Assembly (NCBI GenBank): GCA_001769385.1
Contig: MEPB01000094.1
Coordinates: forward strand, 1 to 64,000
Length of the DNA stretch: 64,000 bases
Source of the DNA: Bacteroidetes bacterium RIFCSPLOWO2_12_FULL_35_15
Lineage (GTDB): Bacteria > Bacteroidota > Bacteroidia > 2-12-FULL-35-15
Reading direction: 5' to 3'
Position numbers and translations under genes: made by a program. Below the pieces are notes generated by a model, which saw only the letters and a list, made by a program, of their open reading frames with translations, made no database searches and was not told the DNA's origin. Of the stretch, positions 45,606 to 55,288 are shown in pieces. Every line of letters begins with the position of its first letter. Position 1 is the stretch's first letter.

Positions 45606-47096
45606 TTACTCCGTTTCCGCAATAGCAATAAGCAACTTCTCGAGTTTTAATTTCATTTCGGTAGGTGTACAATCATAGTTATTTACCAGCACCGAAAAAC
45701 AAAGCAGTTCTCCTTTTTTATTTTTCACATAACCTGCGTATCCGCGGGCACGTGTAATATATCCGCTTTTAGCGCGTAAGTTATTTTCTGCACAGGTTCC
45801 TTCACATAATCCTCCCAGTGATCCCGATTTTCCTGCCAGAGGTAATGAATTGTAAAAAGCATTAAAGTTTTTGTCCTTTACCATCAAGCGTAAAATTTGT
45901 GTTTCGGTTTTTGTAGTGATCACATTAGCGCGAGCCAAACCACAGCCATCATTCATAAAAAATCCACTCACATCTACACCTTTATTTTTCCAGAAATTAC
46001 TAACGATCTCAGTCCCTTGCGACTCACAACCTAAATTTGTTTTTTTATAACTGATATATTTTAAAAGATGTTCGGCATATAAATTAATACTTTTCAGATT
46101 GGTCCAATAAACGATCTTATCAAGGGTAGGAGAGTAGTTGGTGTAAAGTGTTCGTGTGGTTGCTTCCGAAAATTCATTTGTTTCTTTCAACGCTCTTATG
46201 GTAGTCGCTTTTTCGCTTACCGTGATACCAATTGATTTTAAGGATCGTTCCAAAGCCTGGGCACAAAATAATGCCGGGTCAGGAATAGAACCTTCTACCT
46301 CATAATTATTTTTGTTGGCAGGAATGGTGCCCTGAACGAATCTGTAATTGCTATATGGCGAGCCATATATAAAAGCATTGTCGTCATTTCCACCTGAACT
46401 TACATTGTTGATCAGTTGCAAGCCGGTAACATCCGGAAGTATTTTATTGATAGATGTTTTTGCACCTGCTGCACCGGATTTAAAATAGAGGGTGTATTTA
46501 TTATCATGATATGTTAAACCGCAGGCTCCTGCCCCAAAATAGTTTCCCAGGTCGCCCCAGATCCATTGTGATGGAACCATATTGTCCTCAAATATACCTG
46601 CATCGCCTATTACAGCTCCCTCAATTTTTTTTATCCCTTTTGATTTTAGAATAGCAGCCCATTTTTCGGTGGTAGTAAGGCTGTCTTTTTTATTTTTAAA
46701 ATACTCTGATTCAAGCGTTGGGTCTCCACCACCAAGGATGTATAAATTTCCTTTAAGCAAACCGGTAACGGTATCCAATGCGCCATCGTACTGAATTTTT
46801 GTTTCAAACTTAAAATCACTTCCAAGAATTGATAGCGCTGCTCCGGTGGTAACAATTTTCAAGGTACTTGCCGGAACAAGGCTGATGTTGCTGTTGTATT
46901 CGGCAATTGCAGAATCCTTTTTTGTGTTCATCACGCAAATGCTCCAGCTGGCATGTTTCAAGGCATTATCTTTTTTCAGATTTTCAATTGTAGCATTCAA
47001 CTTAGTGGTTGATTGTGCATGCAATTGAAAGATCGAAAAGCAAATACTTAAAAAGCATGGGATGTATTTACAAAAAGAGGATAGAACGTAGTTCAT
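45606..47096 (-). CDS. dacB: D-Ala-D-Ala carboxypeptidase/endopeptidase (PBP4, DacB type)
   Basis: The 496-residue S13 peptidase has a signal peptide (ending LHAQS) and catalytic SxxK in PASTLKIVTTG (Ser about 70). The motif-2 region is MNDGCGLARANVIT (a variant of the usual DGSGLSR) and motif 3 is LAGKSGSLGG. The domain inserted between motifs 1 and 2 is of normal size. It trims peptidoglycan cross-links in the periplasm. It lies four bases after the thioesterase gene on the same strand and probably shares its transcript. Confidence 0.93.
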   Translation of the reverse strand: MNYVLSSFCKYIPCFLSICFSIFQLHAQSTTKLNATIENLKKDNALKHASWSICVMNTKKDSAIAEYNSNISLVPASTLKIVTTGAALSILGSDFKFETKIQYDGALDTVTGLLKGNLYILGGGDPTLESEYFKNKKDSLTTTEKWAAILKSKGIKKIEGAVIGDAGIFEDNMVPSQWIWGDLGNYFGAGACGLTYHDNKYTLYFKSGAAGAKTSINKILPDVTGLQLINNVSSGGNDDNAFIYGSPYSNYRFVQGTIPANKNNYEVEGSIPDPALFCAQALERSLKSIGITVSEKATTIRALKETNEFSEATTRTLYTNYSPTLDKIVYWTNLKSINLYAEHLLKYISYKKTNLGCESQGTEIVSNFWKNKGVDVSGFFMNDGCGLARANVITTKTETQILRLMVKDKNFNAFYNSLPLAGKSGSLGGLCEGTCAENNLRAKSGYITRARGYAGYVKNKKGELLCFSVLVNNYDCTPTEMKLKLEKLLIAIAETE

Positions 47097-47100
47097 TTAT

Positions 47101-47562
47101 CTATTGCTGTGGTCCGTTTCCTAAATAACTTCTGTCGGAAGGAGCACTTAAAACAGCCATTGTGAGCCTGCTGATACAAACCAATTTACCTTCTTCATTG
47201 GTGATTTCAATACCCCAAACATGCGTTTTTTTTCCAATATGAATTGGTTTTGCTTCTGCATAAACGAATCCGCTTTTTACCGAACGCAGGTGATTGGCAT
47301 TAATATCAAGTCCGACACAAACATATTTGTTGTAATCTACAATCAAGTTGGAGGCAATACTACCAAGTGTCTCAGCCAAAGCAGCAGAAGCGCCTCCATG
47401 CAAAATACCCATGGATTGCTTTGTTTTATTGGAGACCGGCATACTGCACTTTAATGAGTTTTCGGTTAATTCTGTTAACTCAATGCCAATGGCTTCAGCC
47501 AATGTATTTTTAATTGTCCATTTAATATCTTCCAATACATAGGGTTTAAACCAAATACTCAT
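47101..47562 (-). CDS. PaaI-type hotdog thioesterase
   Basis: The 153-residue protein has the hotdog fold signature of the PaaI/YbgC-like family: a central helix preceded by GILHGGASAALAETLGSIAS, a strand YVCVGLDINANHLRSV, and KTHVWGIEITNEEGKLV. It would hydrolyse aromatic or short acyl-CoA thioesters in the cytoplasm, perhaps in menaquinone synthesis (DHNA-CoA) or phenylacetate degradation. Only the fold is certain. It is first in an operon with PBP4. Confidence 0.87.
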   Translation of the reverse strand: MSIWFKPYVLEDIKWTIKNTLAEAIGIELTELTENSLKCSMPVSNKTKQSMGILHGGASAALAETLGSIASNLIVDYNKYVCVGLDINANHLRSVKSGFVYAEAKPIHIGKKTHVWGIEITNEEGKLVCISRLTMAVLSAPSDRSYLGNGPQQ

Positions 47563-47717
47563 AATTTATTTATTGAATTTAATATTTGCTTCAAAATTTT
47601 TGAAGTATTTTAACAGTGTAAAATTAAGAAGAATAGTTTATGGATTTTTTTATTTTATTGCATCTGCTTTTGAAATAATCGTAAAACAACAGCGTTAACC
47701 TTTTAAAAACTCTAAAA

Positions 47718-48590
47718 ATGAAAACCATGTATTCACTCATTCTGGCATTTGTAATGCTAAGTTCCTGCGGTAGTAAATCTTCCTCCTATGATGTTGGTTT
47801 AGCGAAGGAGGAAAGTGCAGCAATAACACTCTCTGAACCATCGCCCGTTTCAGAAACAGTAAAATTTACACCACCATTAGTTTCAGAGGAGTCTTCAGGA
47901 AATAATTATTCAACAACCGTTACGATTAAAATTCCCTCTAAAATTAAAAAGACTGCTGATCTGAATATTACGGTGGATGATTACAAAAAAGCCCGTGTAG
48001 AGATCGAAAAGATCGTGAAATCAGGAAACGGGTACATCGGAAGTGAGAACGAGCAAAATAGCACTTACAGCATTACTAACGACATGGTAATTCGGGTGGT
48101 GAATAAAGATTTCGATGTTATGGTATCGAAATTATTAACTGTTGCAAGCAATGTAAATTCAAAAAACATTTCGGCAGAAGATGTTACAGCAGAATTTGTT
48201 GATATTCAATCGCGATTAAAATCAAAAAAAGAAATTGAAAAACGTTATGTGGATATTTTGCAGAAAGCTTCCAAAGTTTCTGACATATTAGAGATCGAAG
48301 AAAAAATTGGTGAGATACGGGAAGAAATAGAGGCGAAGGAAGGGGAATTAAAATTACTATCCGATCAGGTTGATTACAGTACAATCAATCTAAATTTTCA
48401 TCAGGAGTTTGAATATACACCAACTGATAGACCGGGTTTCTTTGGCCGATTAGGAACTGCATTTGGAAATGGATGGAGCGGGTTTTTAAGTTTTGTTGTT
48501 GGAATGGTTTATGCATGGCCCCTTTGGGTGATAATCGGTTTAATAAGTTATTTCCTGGTTAGATTTATTAAACGTAAAATAAAAAAGTAA
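47718..48590 (+). CDS. DUF4349 domain lipoprotein
   Basis: The 290-residue protein has a lipoprotein signal (FVMLSSCGSKSS) and a disordered Ser/Glu/Pro segment. The DUF4349 domain (about 75-260) starts KKTADLNITVDDYKKARVEI and includes the coiled helical hairpin IEEKIGEIREEIEAKEGEL followed by VDYSTINLNF. A membrane helix (about 258-282) and a basic KRKIKK end complete it. The domain is widespread and uncharacterised. The terminator at 48603 follows. Confidence 0.9.
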   Translation: MKTMYSLILAFVMLSSCGSKSSSYDVGLAKEESAAITLSEPSPVSETVKFTPPLVSEESSGNNYSTTVTIKIPSKIKKTADLNITVDDYKKARVEIEKIVKSGNGYIGSENEQNSTYSITNDMVIRVVNKDFDVMVSKLLTVASNVNSKNISAEDVTAEFVDIQSRLKSKKEIEKRYVDILQKASKVSDILEIEEKIGEIREEIEAKEGELKLLSDQVDYSTINLNFHQEFEYTPTDRPGFFGRLGTAFGNGWSGFLSFVVGMVYAWPLWVIIGLISYFLVRFIKRKIKK

Positions 48591-48602
48591 ACAAGTAGTA
48601 AA

Positions 48603-48648
48603 ATAAAAAAAACGATGGCTAAATTAATTTGGTCATCGTTTTTTTTAT
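48603..48648 (+). terminator. Rho-independent terminator
   Basis: AAAAAAAACGATG and CATCGTTTTTTTT form a 13-bp stem around a 16-base loop, ending in a run of T. It lies 12 bases after the DUF4349 stop. A possible upstream start for the next gene (ATG 48615) falls in this hairpin, which is why the later start is used. Confidence 0.9.
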
Positions 48649-48740
48649 TGATTTTAATCACTCTCTTAACTGAAATATATCATTACGAAAAAAAAATTGC
48701 GATAGTAGTTTTGCCCTGTAACTTAATTAAAACTAAACTT

Positions 48741-49136
48741 ATGACAACACTATCAATTAACCGGAAACCTTTAAATTATTTACATGAAGATCATAAAAAA
48801 TGGCTGGAAGAAGTGCTTTTTTACAAAGATGAAGTAAAAATATTTACCAAGCGATTAGAAGAAATTGCCAGTAGAAACACCGGAATTGATGTCCAAAAAC
48901 AGGTAGAACATTTTCAAAATCAGTTTATAATTCAAAAGGAAAAGTTAGATATGTTGCAGCATGATTTGAATATTCATGAACAATGGCTCGCTATTTATGC
49001 AAAGGAGCATCCCAGTCATATAGAAGAAGAGTTGTTTGCAGATCATGCGGTGATGAGAAGGCAAATAAATATGTTTGAAAAAATCTATACAGAATTAAAA
49101 ACTGAATATTTAGACTTTTTAGAAAAGTGGATGTAA
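48741..49136 (+). CDS. Hypothetical coiled-coil protein
   Basis: Starting at ATG 48741, the 131-residue soluble protein is almost entirely helical and charged: KPLNYLHEDHKKWLEEVLFY, KRLEEIASRNTG, VEHFQNQFIIQKEKLDMLQH, EELFADHAVMRRQINMFEK. Heptad patterns suggest a coiled coil. A TAGTTTTG promoter element (48706-48713) is well placed for this start, whereas the longer frame begins in the upstream terminator. The function is unknown. The 3' end is convergent with the acyltransferase gene. Confidence 0.7.
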   Translation: MTTLSINRKPLNYLHEDHKKWLEEVLFYKDEVKIFTKRLEEIASRNTGIDVQKQVEHFQNQFIIQKEKLDMLQHDLNIHEQWLAIYAKEHPSHIEEELFADHAVMRRQINMFEKIYTELKTEYLDFLEKWM

Positions 49137-49138
49137 TA

Positions 49139-50497
49139 TTAATTCTTTTCCATTGACTCCACATATTCATTCTTAGCCTTATTAAATTCGGCAATGATCT
49201 GTTCGCGCTCAGAAATGAGGTTGGAAATAAATACACTTTTTTTATAAAATAACATCATTAAGATCCATTTCGTGCGGATCTTATTCACCGTGTGCCAATA
49301 CCAATATGCAAACAATCCACTTAACGGAAGGCTTATTCCATAAGCTATTGTGAGCCATTGACTGTGAGATAATTTCCAAACCGTAATAATTTGTAAGGAA
49401 TAAAAGATCGAAAAAGTAAACATCCCACCAACCATTCCGATAGCTCCCTTATATTCAATTTCTTTGGATATTTTTCCTGCTATCCAACCCGGTATTTCAA
49501 ATGGCAGAAAATTGTTAATTGCTCCGAACAACCAAACAGGAAATCCCAAAAATAGTATTAATAAGGATTTTAGATTACTTCCAAAAAAAGAATTACTTTT
49601 TTCGTTCGCATTCAGATCACTATCACTTAAACCCAATTCTTTTAAATTATTAAAGTAATCTTTAATTCGATTACGCATTGCTTCAACACGTGCCGGTTGC
49701 AATATTTTGTAATAATTTACAGTTTCTATAATTCCTTTTGTGATTAAAAATTCTTTTGATTTATCTTCATTTTCAATTCCTATTTCCTTCGAAATAGAAT
49801 ATTTATACAATGTCTCAATATCATTCACCAACTCATCTGTTTTTTTATCTTCAATAGCGATCACTAATTTTTCAAGTTGTTTGCGAATATCTTCCGATAA
49901 AAGCTCTGCTGCCTTGAAAGTATCTGTTGCATAAATTTCCTTGTATTCTTTTGTTTGTAATGGCTTATTAATATTGATAAACAAGTGGCGATTGAACTTA
50001 TGAGGATTTTCATAATTCAATCCAATGTTGATGATCTGAACACCTAATTCAAAATTGTTTCTGGCTTCAGCACCCAGCACAATGCGAGCTGCACCGGTTT
50101 TTATTGGTTTCAATTTTCTTTCGGTGATACTTACTCCTTCAGGGAACATTAAAATTGCGCCACCTTTTTCTAAATGCTCAAAACATTTTTTAAAAGTATC
50201 ATCATTTTTATTCATCTGGGAAGGATCATCCTGTTTACGATAAACAGGTATCATGTTAAATTTAGGCAACAACCATTTAGCAAATGAACCCCTGAATAAT
50301 TCTCCTTTTGCTAAAAAGAAAACTTCCCGGTCAAGTATGGTTGCAATAACTATCGGATCCATAAATGTACTGGGGTGATTTGCTAATACAAGCAATGGTC
50401 CATGCGAAGGGATCAACTCTTTATTACGAATAGTGATGGAACGGAAGAATACACTTCTCGTAATTTTCATCAATGTCTTTAAAATCGTATAGAGCAT
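49139..50497 (-). CDS. PlsC-like acyltransferase with C-terminal membrane domain
   Basis: The 452-residue protein has the glycerophosphate acyltransferase motifs ANHPSTFMDP (motif I, about 35-44), PVYRKQDDP and MFPEGVSITERKLKPIKTGA (motif III, about 115). It continues with a helical linker (about 210-300) and four hydrophobic segments (about 325-415), typical of the longer Bacteroidota form. It would acylate glycerophosphate or a lyso-lipid at the inner membrane. A 1,255-base repeat-filled gap lies between its start and the next gene. Confidence 0.9.
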   Translation of the reverse strand: MLYTILKTLMKITRSVFFRSITIRNKELIPSHGPLLVLANHPSTFMDPIVIATILDREVFFLAKGELFRGSFAKWLLPKFNMIPVYRKQDDPSQMNKNDDTFKKCFEHLEKGGAILMFPEGVSITERKLKPIKTGAARIVLGAEARNNFELGVQIINIGLNYENPHKFNRHLFININKPLQTKEYKEIYATDTFKAAELLSEDIRKQLEKLVIAIEDKKTDELVNDIETLYKYSISKEIGIENEDKSKEFLITKGIIETVNYYKILQPARVEAMRNRIKDYFNNLKELGLSDSDLNANEKSNSFFGSNLKSLLILFLGFPVWLFGAINNFLPFEIPGWIAGKISKEIEYKGAIGMVGGMFTFSIFYSLQIITVWKLSHSQWLTIAYGISLPLSGLFAYWYWHTVNKIRTKWILMMLFYKKSVFISNLISEREQIIAEFNKAKNEYVESMEKN

Positions 50498-50560
50498 TTT
50501 CGTTTTTTATTGTGCCAAATTAAGAATTTTAAATTATAGATTAGGTGGATGTTGAAATAC

Positions 50561-51160
50561 TGTGTAGTATGGTACGCAGATTTATTAAGATTGTTAGGAT
50601 GAAAAATGATTTTTAATCAGGTGGGGAAAGGAGTATGATGGATTTTAAGATTTAGATTTTGAATTGATTAGAATACTGTGTTGGATGGTACGCAGATTTA
50701 TTAAGATTGTTAGGATGAAAAATGATTTTTAATCAGGTGGGGAAAGGAGTATGATTGGATTTTATAATGAATTTAGATTGTTAAAAAATAGTGTACTGTG
50801 TAGTATGGTACGCAGATTTTTTAAGATTGTTAGGATGAAAAATGATTTTTAATTTGGTGGGGAAAGGATTAGGATTGGGTTTTATGATGAAATTAGATTA
50901 GTTAATAAATAGTGTATTGTGTAGTATGGTACGCAGATTTTTTAAGATTGTTAGGATGAAAAATGATTTTTAAATAGGTGGGGAAAGGATTAAGATTGGA
51001 TTTTATAATGAATTTAGATTAGTTAATAAATAGTGTATTGTGTAGTATGATATGCCGATTTATTAAGATTGTTTGGATGAAGATATTTTGAATTCTTTAT
51101 TTTAAGATACTGGTGTTATGGTAGAAGATTAATAAGATTAAAAAAAAAGAATTTAAAACT
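50561..51160. repeat. Tandem array, five units of about 120 bp
   Basis: Units begin at about 50561, 50678, 50798, 50919 and 51040 with gtgtagtatggtacgcagat. They run through ttaagattgttaggatgaaa, aatgatttttaat, aggtggggaaagga and gattggattttataatg. The acgcagattt/ttaagattgttaggat motif is related to a dispersed repeat also seen near 25170 and 55030. The last unit is degraded. Nothing else is seen in the gap apart from this, a gtcatttcgaccg half unit at 51243 and the mobile element at 51285. Confidence 0.88.
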
Positions 51161-51284
51161 TAAAGTAAAAAGGAGTATGATAAAAAGTAAGAACCTATAA
51201 AAACCTATTTAATTTCTAATAAAATATTCAACTTTAAGAAAATGTCATTTCGACCGTAGCGGAGAAATCTTTTTATTTGTTTAA

Positions 51285-51524
51285 GAGCCTGTTTAAATTT
51301 CCCTAAAATAAAATCCTATATAACATAAATTGCATGGTCACTTCGTTGCGACCCCTTCGACTTTGCTCAGGGTAAACTCCGGGAGTGTATCGAGAAGGCG
51401 GGGAGCATTGCGAAACAATAAGCTCTCGCACTTTCTCGATATGCCTTCCTGAAAAAGGAAGGCTACTCGAAATGACAACCCGCATTACGATAACAAATAA
51501 TTTGAACAAAATTTAAAAAGGCTC
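51285..51524 (+). mobile_element. Complete GAGCC-ended gene-free element
   Basis: The 240-bp element has ends GAGCCTGTTTAAATTT and the reverse complement of AAATTTAAAAAGGCTC (15 of 16 match). It is flanked by TAA at 51282-51284 and 51525-51527. The interior holds the CCTTCC/GGAAGG hairpin. It is nearly identical to 1-190 in the opposite orientation. Between 51528 and the aminotransferase gene only a TAACTTTG promoter element (51741-51748) is recognised. Confidence 0.85.
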
Positions 51525-51752
51525 TAAAAGTATGCTAATAAATATAAAGATTCTTCCTCAGGTGTTATACTGCGCGAAGGTGACGTAGTCGGAAAGACTC
51601 TAAAACATTCTGACTGATATTTATTAGAAGAATAATCATTTTTAATCCTAAAATATCCGCGACAATCTGCGTTCCATACTACAATCCATATCAAGCAAAT
51701 ATTTGCATACTTAAATACACTAATTTATGTAAAGTCTATTTAACTTTGCCGC

Positions 51753-52931
51753 ATGTTAACACAGCGCCAATTATTTTTTGATCATCTTGCACAAACCAGT
51801 GAAACTCCTTTAGCGCTTGAAATTGTAAAAGCTGAAGGAGTTTATTTATATGATGTTTCAGGTAAACGGTATCTGGATCTGATCTCCGGTATTTCTGTTT
51901 CAAATGTGGGACATCGTCATCCAAAAGTTATCAATGCCATAAAAGATCAAGTGGATAAGTATATGCACCTGATGGTTTATGGTGAATATATTCAAAGTCC
52001 GCAAGTGCAATTAGCACAGGCTTTAGCTGATGTATTACCTGATAATTTAAGCTCTGTTTATTTTGTGAATTCGGGTAGCGAAGCAATTGAAGGTGCCATG
52101 AAATTAGCAAAGCGTTTTACCGGAAGAACCGAAATAATTTCTTTCAAAAATGGCTACCATGGAAGCACACAAGGCAGTTTAAGCATCATGGGAAACGAAG
52201 AGTTTAAAAATGCGTATCGTCCTTTATTGCCTGATACAAAACAAATTGAATACAATAATTTGGAAGATCTAAATGAAATAACTTCCCGGACGGCCTGCGT
52301 TTTTGTTGAAACGATTCAAGGGGAGGCAGGAGCAATTGTTCCGGAAAATGATTTTTTGAAGCACCTTCGAGAACACTGTAATAAAGTTGGAGCATTGCTT
52401 GTCGCAGATGAGATACAATGTGGTTTTGGAAGAACAGGTAAATTATTTGCTTTTGAACATTACCATTTTGTTCCTGATATACTATGTTTGGCGAAAGGAA
52501 TGGGAGGAGGGATGCCCATCGGAGCTTTTATTGCATCAAAAAAAATAATGAATTCATTTACAAATAATCCGATACTTGGACACATTACTACTTTTGGCGG
52601 ACATCCGGTTTGCTGTGCTGCAAGTTTTGCAACATTAAATGTATTATTGGAAGAAAAATTAATTGCCGGTGTAGAAACGAAAGAAAAATTATTTCGTAAA
52701 TTTTTAAAACATCCTAAAATAAAATCAATAAATGGTAAAGGATTATTGCTTGCCATTGAATTCGAAAGTTACGAACAAAATAAGACCATTATTGATTTGT
52801 GCATTGAGAAAGGTGTGATCGTTGATTGGTTTTTATTTAATGCAAATTCAATGCGCATTGCCCCACCACTAACTATTTCAGAGGAGGAGATAGTTTTTGC
52901 CTGCAAAATTATTTTGGAATCTATTCATTGA
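51753..52931 (+). CDS. Class III aminotransferase (ornithine/acetylornithine type)
   Basis: The 392-residue PLP enzyme has FVNSGSEAIEGAMKLAKRF (cofactor phosphate contact), VETIQGEAG, VADEIQCGFGRTGK (Asp binding the pyridine N) and the Schiff-base Lys in CLAKGMGGGMPIGAF (about 250). It most resembles the ArgD/aspartate-aminotransferase-family subgroup. The amino donor cannot be fixed, and there are no arginine-pathway neighbours. A TAACTTTG element lies five bases before the start codon. Confidence 0.92.
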   Translation: MLTQRQLFFDHLAQTSETPLALEIVKAEGVYLYDVSGKRYLDLISGISVSNVGHRHPKVINAIKDQVDKYMHLMVYGEYIQSPQVQLAQALADVLPDNLSSVYFVNSGSEAIEGAMKLAKRFTGRTEIISFKNGYHGSTQGSLSIMGNEEFKNAYRPLLPDTKQIEYNNLEDLNEITSRTACVFVETIQGEAGAIVPENDFLKHLREHCNKVGALLVADEIQCGFGRTGKLFAFEHYHFVPDILCLAKGMGGGMPIGAFIASKKIMNSFTNNPILGHITTFGGHPVCCAASFATLNVLLEEKLIAGVETKEKLFRKFLKHPKIKSINGKGLLLAIEFESYEQNKTIIDLCIEKGVIVDWFLFNANSMRIAPPLTISEEEIVFACKIILESIH

Positions 52932-53053
52932 TCAATTTCGCATCGTCTAACGGTTTTCTTTTTTTTGGCATAAACATTGCGCTGGGTTTAGTAATTAAAA
53001 AACTCATAAAAAGAAATAGCCTTTTGTTTTGTTTGTGATTAAAATTTCAAGAT

Positions 53054-53086
53054 GTCCCGTTCTCTTAAAACAGTCCGGGACTTTTT
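53054..53086 (+). terminator. Probable terminator
   Basis: GTCCCG (53054-53059) pairs with CGGGAC (53076-53081) over a 16-base loop and is followed by TTTTT. It lies about 120 bases after the aminotransferase stop codon, just before the convergent CoA-binding gene. Confidence 0.55.
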
Positions 53087-53090
53087 GATT

Positions 53091-53453
53091 CTAGTAAGTT
53101 CCGATGGAAAGCATTACCAAAGTGCATGCTTCAATTGGTTCGATATTATTTTTGCGGAGTAATTGTTCAAAGACCTCATTTTCTGTACCGGGATTGAAAA
53201 TAACACGTTTTGGTTTTAAGCTCAATACATACTCTATCCATTCTGCCTGATTCTGAGGTCCTACATAAAGTGTAACAGTATCAACATCCATAACAACAGG
53301 TTTCCCTTTTATTATTTCAAGTCCATTAATTTGCCCTTCTTTAATACCAACGGGAATCACTTCATGATGATGTCTTTGCAAAGCTATAGTTGCTTTGTAC
53401 GAATATCTCTCCCGATTTACGGAAGCACCAATGACTACTGTTTTTTTGCTCAT
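53091..53453 (-). CDS. CoA-binding (Rossmann) protein
   Basis: The 120-residue protein starts with KKTVVIGASVNRERYSYKAT and contains GLEIIKGKPVVMDVDTVTLYVGP and KPKRVIFNPGTENEVFEQLL. These are the features of the single-domain CoA-binding family (YccU/PA5-like) related to succinyl-CoA ligase alpha. It is cytoplasmic and its role is unclear. It begins one base after the MFS gene stop on the same strand, so the two are probably one operon. Confidence 0.92.
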   Translation of the reverse strand: MSKKTVVIGASVNRERYSYKATIALQRHHHEVIPVGIKEGQINGLEIIKGKPVVMDVDTVTLYVGPQNQAEWIEYVLSLKPKRVIFNPGTENEVFEQLLRKNNIEPIEACTLVMLSIGTY

Positions 53454-53454
53454 A

Positions 53455-54678
53455 TTAATCAGTTTCTAAATAATCAAGATCTTTACCATAACTTTCTTCA
53501 AGGAAGAATACCGCTATCATTGCCAATACAATAACAACAGCACCCACAATCATAGACGATTGAATGATGCCCATTCCTTCGGTCATGTATTGCCACCAAA
53601 TGGTCATTGGGAAAGTTGCCCCCCTTACAAAATTTGGAATGGTAGTAGTTGCTGTTGAGCGGATGTTGGTTCCGAATTGCTCGGAAGCCACCGTAATAAA
53701 TACGGCCCAATATCCTTGCGCAAGGCCAAGCATGAAAATGATAATATAAAACAGTGTAGGCGAAGATCCCTTTGCATTAAAATACCATACACATAAAAAT
53801 GAAAGAGCAGTTATTGCGATCCATAAGGCTTTTTTTCTGGATTTTAATTTTTGACTGATATAACCGGTTACAATACTTCCGAGTGCCGCGCCAAAATAAT
53901 GATACATGATGGACTTTCCGGGGTTTACTGTACCTGTGATCCCTAAAGCATTTGCAAAATCGTTTGAAAAGAAAACAAGGATCCCGATGGTAAACCAAAC
54001 AGGAATACCAATAAAAATGGAGGCGATATATTTGACAAATTTTTTCCAATTCTTAAATAAACTAAAAAAGTCTCCACGTTTTGCCTTAGACTCTTTGACT
54101 TTGTCAAACATGCCTGATTCATGGATATAAACACGAAGTCCGAGTAATAATAATCCCAATACTCCACCGATCCAATAGGCTTCTCTCCATCCAAGTTCTG
54201 CTACTAAATAAGCCAATGTAGCTCCAAGAATTCCTATTCCTGATACGATACTTGTTCCCCATGCACGTGTTTCTTTGGTCATTACTTCGGATACTAAGGT
54301 GATCCCGATCCCTAATTCACCTGCCAGACCAAAACCTGCAATTAATCTTAGTACCGCATATTGATCAAGCGTTTGAACAAAGCCATTGGCGATATTAGCA
54401 AGCGAATACATCAAAATGGTTAAAAATAACGTGGATAAACGCCCTTTTTTATCTCCTAACATTCCCCATACAATTCCTCCAAGAAGCATCCCGACCATTT
54501 GCATGTTTAAAAGATATACTCCGGCATTTTTCATTTGATCGGGAGCAATTCCGATGGCTTGTAAACTGGGGACCCTTACAATTCCAAAAAGAACTAAATC
54601 ATATATGTCAACAAAATAGCCAAGTGCGGCTACAATAACTACAATGTTTAATGGATTTGTATGTCCTTGTTTTAGCAT
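53455..54678 (-). CDS. MFS transporter, metabolite:H+ symporter type
   Basis: The 407-residue protein has 12 predicted membrane helices. The loop 2-3 signature is GMLGDKKGRLSTLF, and the later GLAGELGIGITLVSEVMTKETRAWG stretch is typical of the sialate/shikimate/aromatic-acid symporters. A central soluble loop (HESGMFDKVKESKAKRGDF) separates the two bundles. It would import an organic anion with protons, the substrate being unknown. It is first in a pair with the CoA-binding protein gene. Confidence 0.9.
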   Translation of the reverse strand: MLKQGHTNPLNIVVIVAALGYFVDIYDLVLFGIVRVPSLQAIGIAPDQMKNAGVYLLNMQMVGMLLGGIVWGMLGDKKGRLSTLFLTILMYSLANIANGFVQTLDQYAVLRLIAGFGLAGELGIGITLVSEVMTKETRAWGTSIVSGIGILGATLAYLVAELGWREAYWIGGVLGLLLLGLRVYIHESGMFDKVKESKAKRGDFFSLFKNWKKFVKYIASIFIGIPVWFTIGILVFFSNDFANALGITGTVNPGKSIMYHYFGAALGSIVTGYISQKLKSRKKALWIAITALSFLCVWYFNAKGSSPTLFYIIIFMLGLAQGYWAVFITVASEQFGTNIRSTATTTIPNFVRGATFPMTIWWQYMTEGMGIIQSSMIVGAVVIVLAMIAVFFLEESYGKDLDYLETD

Positions 54679-55288
54679 AAATTAAATTTTTTTTAATGCT
54701 TAAATGTAAGAAAATTTCTAAAATAAAAATTTCAACAATTCATTTCTGTAAACTTAACTATATGATAAATTAAAAACGGGCCTGATGGATTTAATAGCAG
54801 AACCCTTCACCGGTTCTGATCATATGCATTTTTCCAATATTGATAAAATACTATTTATTACTAGACTTTATCCATTTAAATCACAGTAGTCCGCATTATA
54901 GGATTGCAGTTTTTTAAGATCATTATAAAAAAATGATTTAGCACTTTACGAGTTTTTATGATCTTATACTGCTCATGGAAATTAATCCTGTTCGTCAAAA
55001 GAGAATCAAATATACACTTACGTAATAAAAATCATTTTCAATCTTAACGATCTTGTGAGGATCCGCCTTCCCATAATACACTGCACATCAATACCAGATT
55101 AGGGTTCAGTAAAAACTTAACAGCTATAAGATCTACAATAAATGCGAAAACGCAGGATTGAAAATCAAAAAAAAAGGAGGTGAGTATTATCACTCCATCT
55201 TTTGATTCGACTCAAGAAAACTTTATTTTAATGCTGATACATTTGTTCCATTAATAAGCTTCAATTTTTAATTTAGGGTTATTAGAAG
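54679..55288. other. Intergenic region with remnants of dispersed repeats
   Basis: No gene is seen in 610 bases. The part near 54890-55080 contains diverged forms (gcagttttttaagatcatta and atcttaacgatcttgtgagg) of the acgcagatt-type repeat amplified at 50561. A hairpin is listed separately at 55163. Confidence 0.5.
55163..55207. repeat. Hairpin upstream of the UPF0114 gene
   Basis: Outer arms AATCAAAA (55163-55170) and TTTTGATT (55200-55207) enclose GGAGGTGA/TCACTCC with one bulged G. It ends about 80 bases before the start codon. Reading plus, the short T-run is inside the stem, so it could be a weak terminator or a leader structure. Confidence 0.5.

Noticed and set aside
50561-51160. CRISPR array
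   Set aside because: Period is about 120 bp, the whole unit is repeated, and there are no unique spacers or cas genes.
51303-51509. A 68-codon frame on the minus strand
   Set aside because: It lies inside the GAGCC-ended element and matches no protein family.
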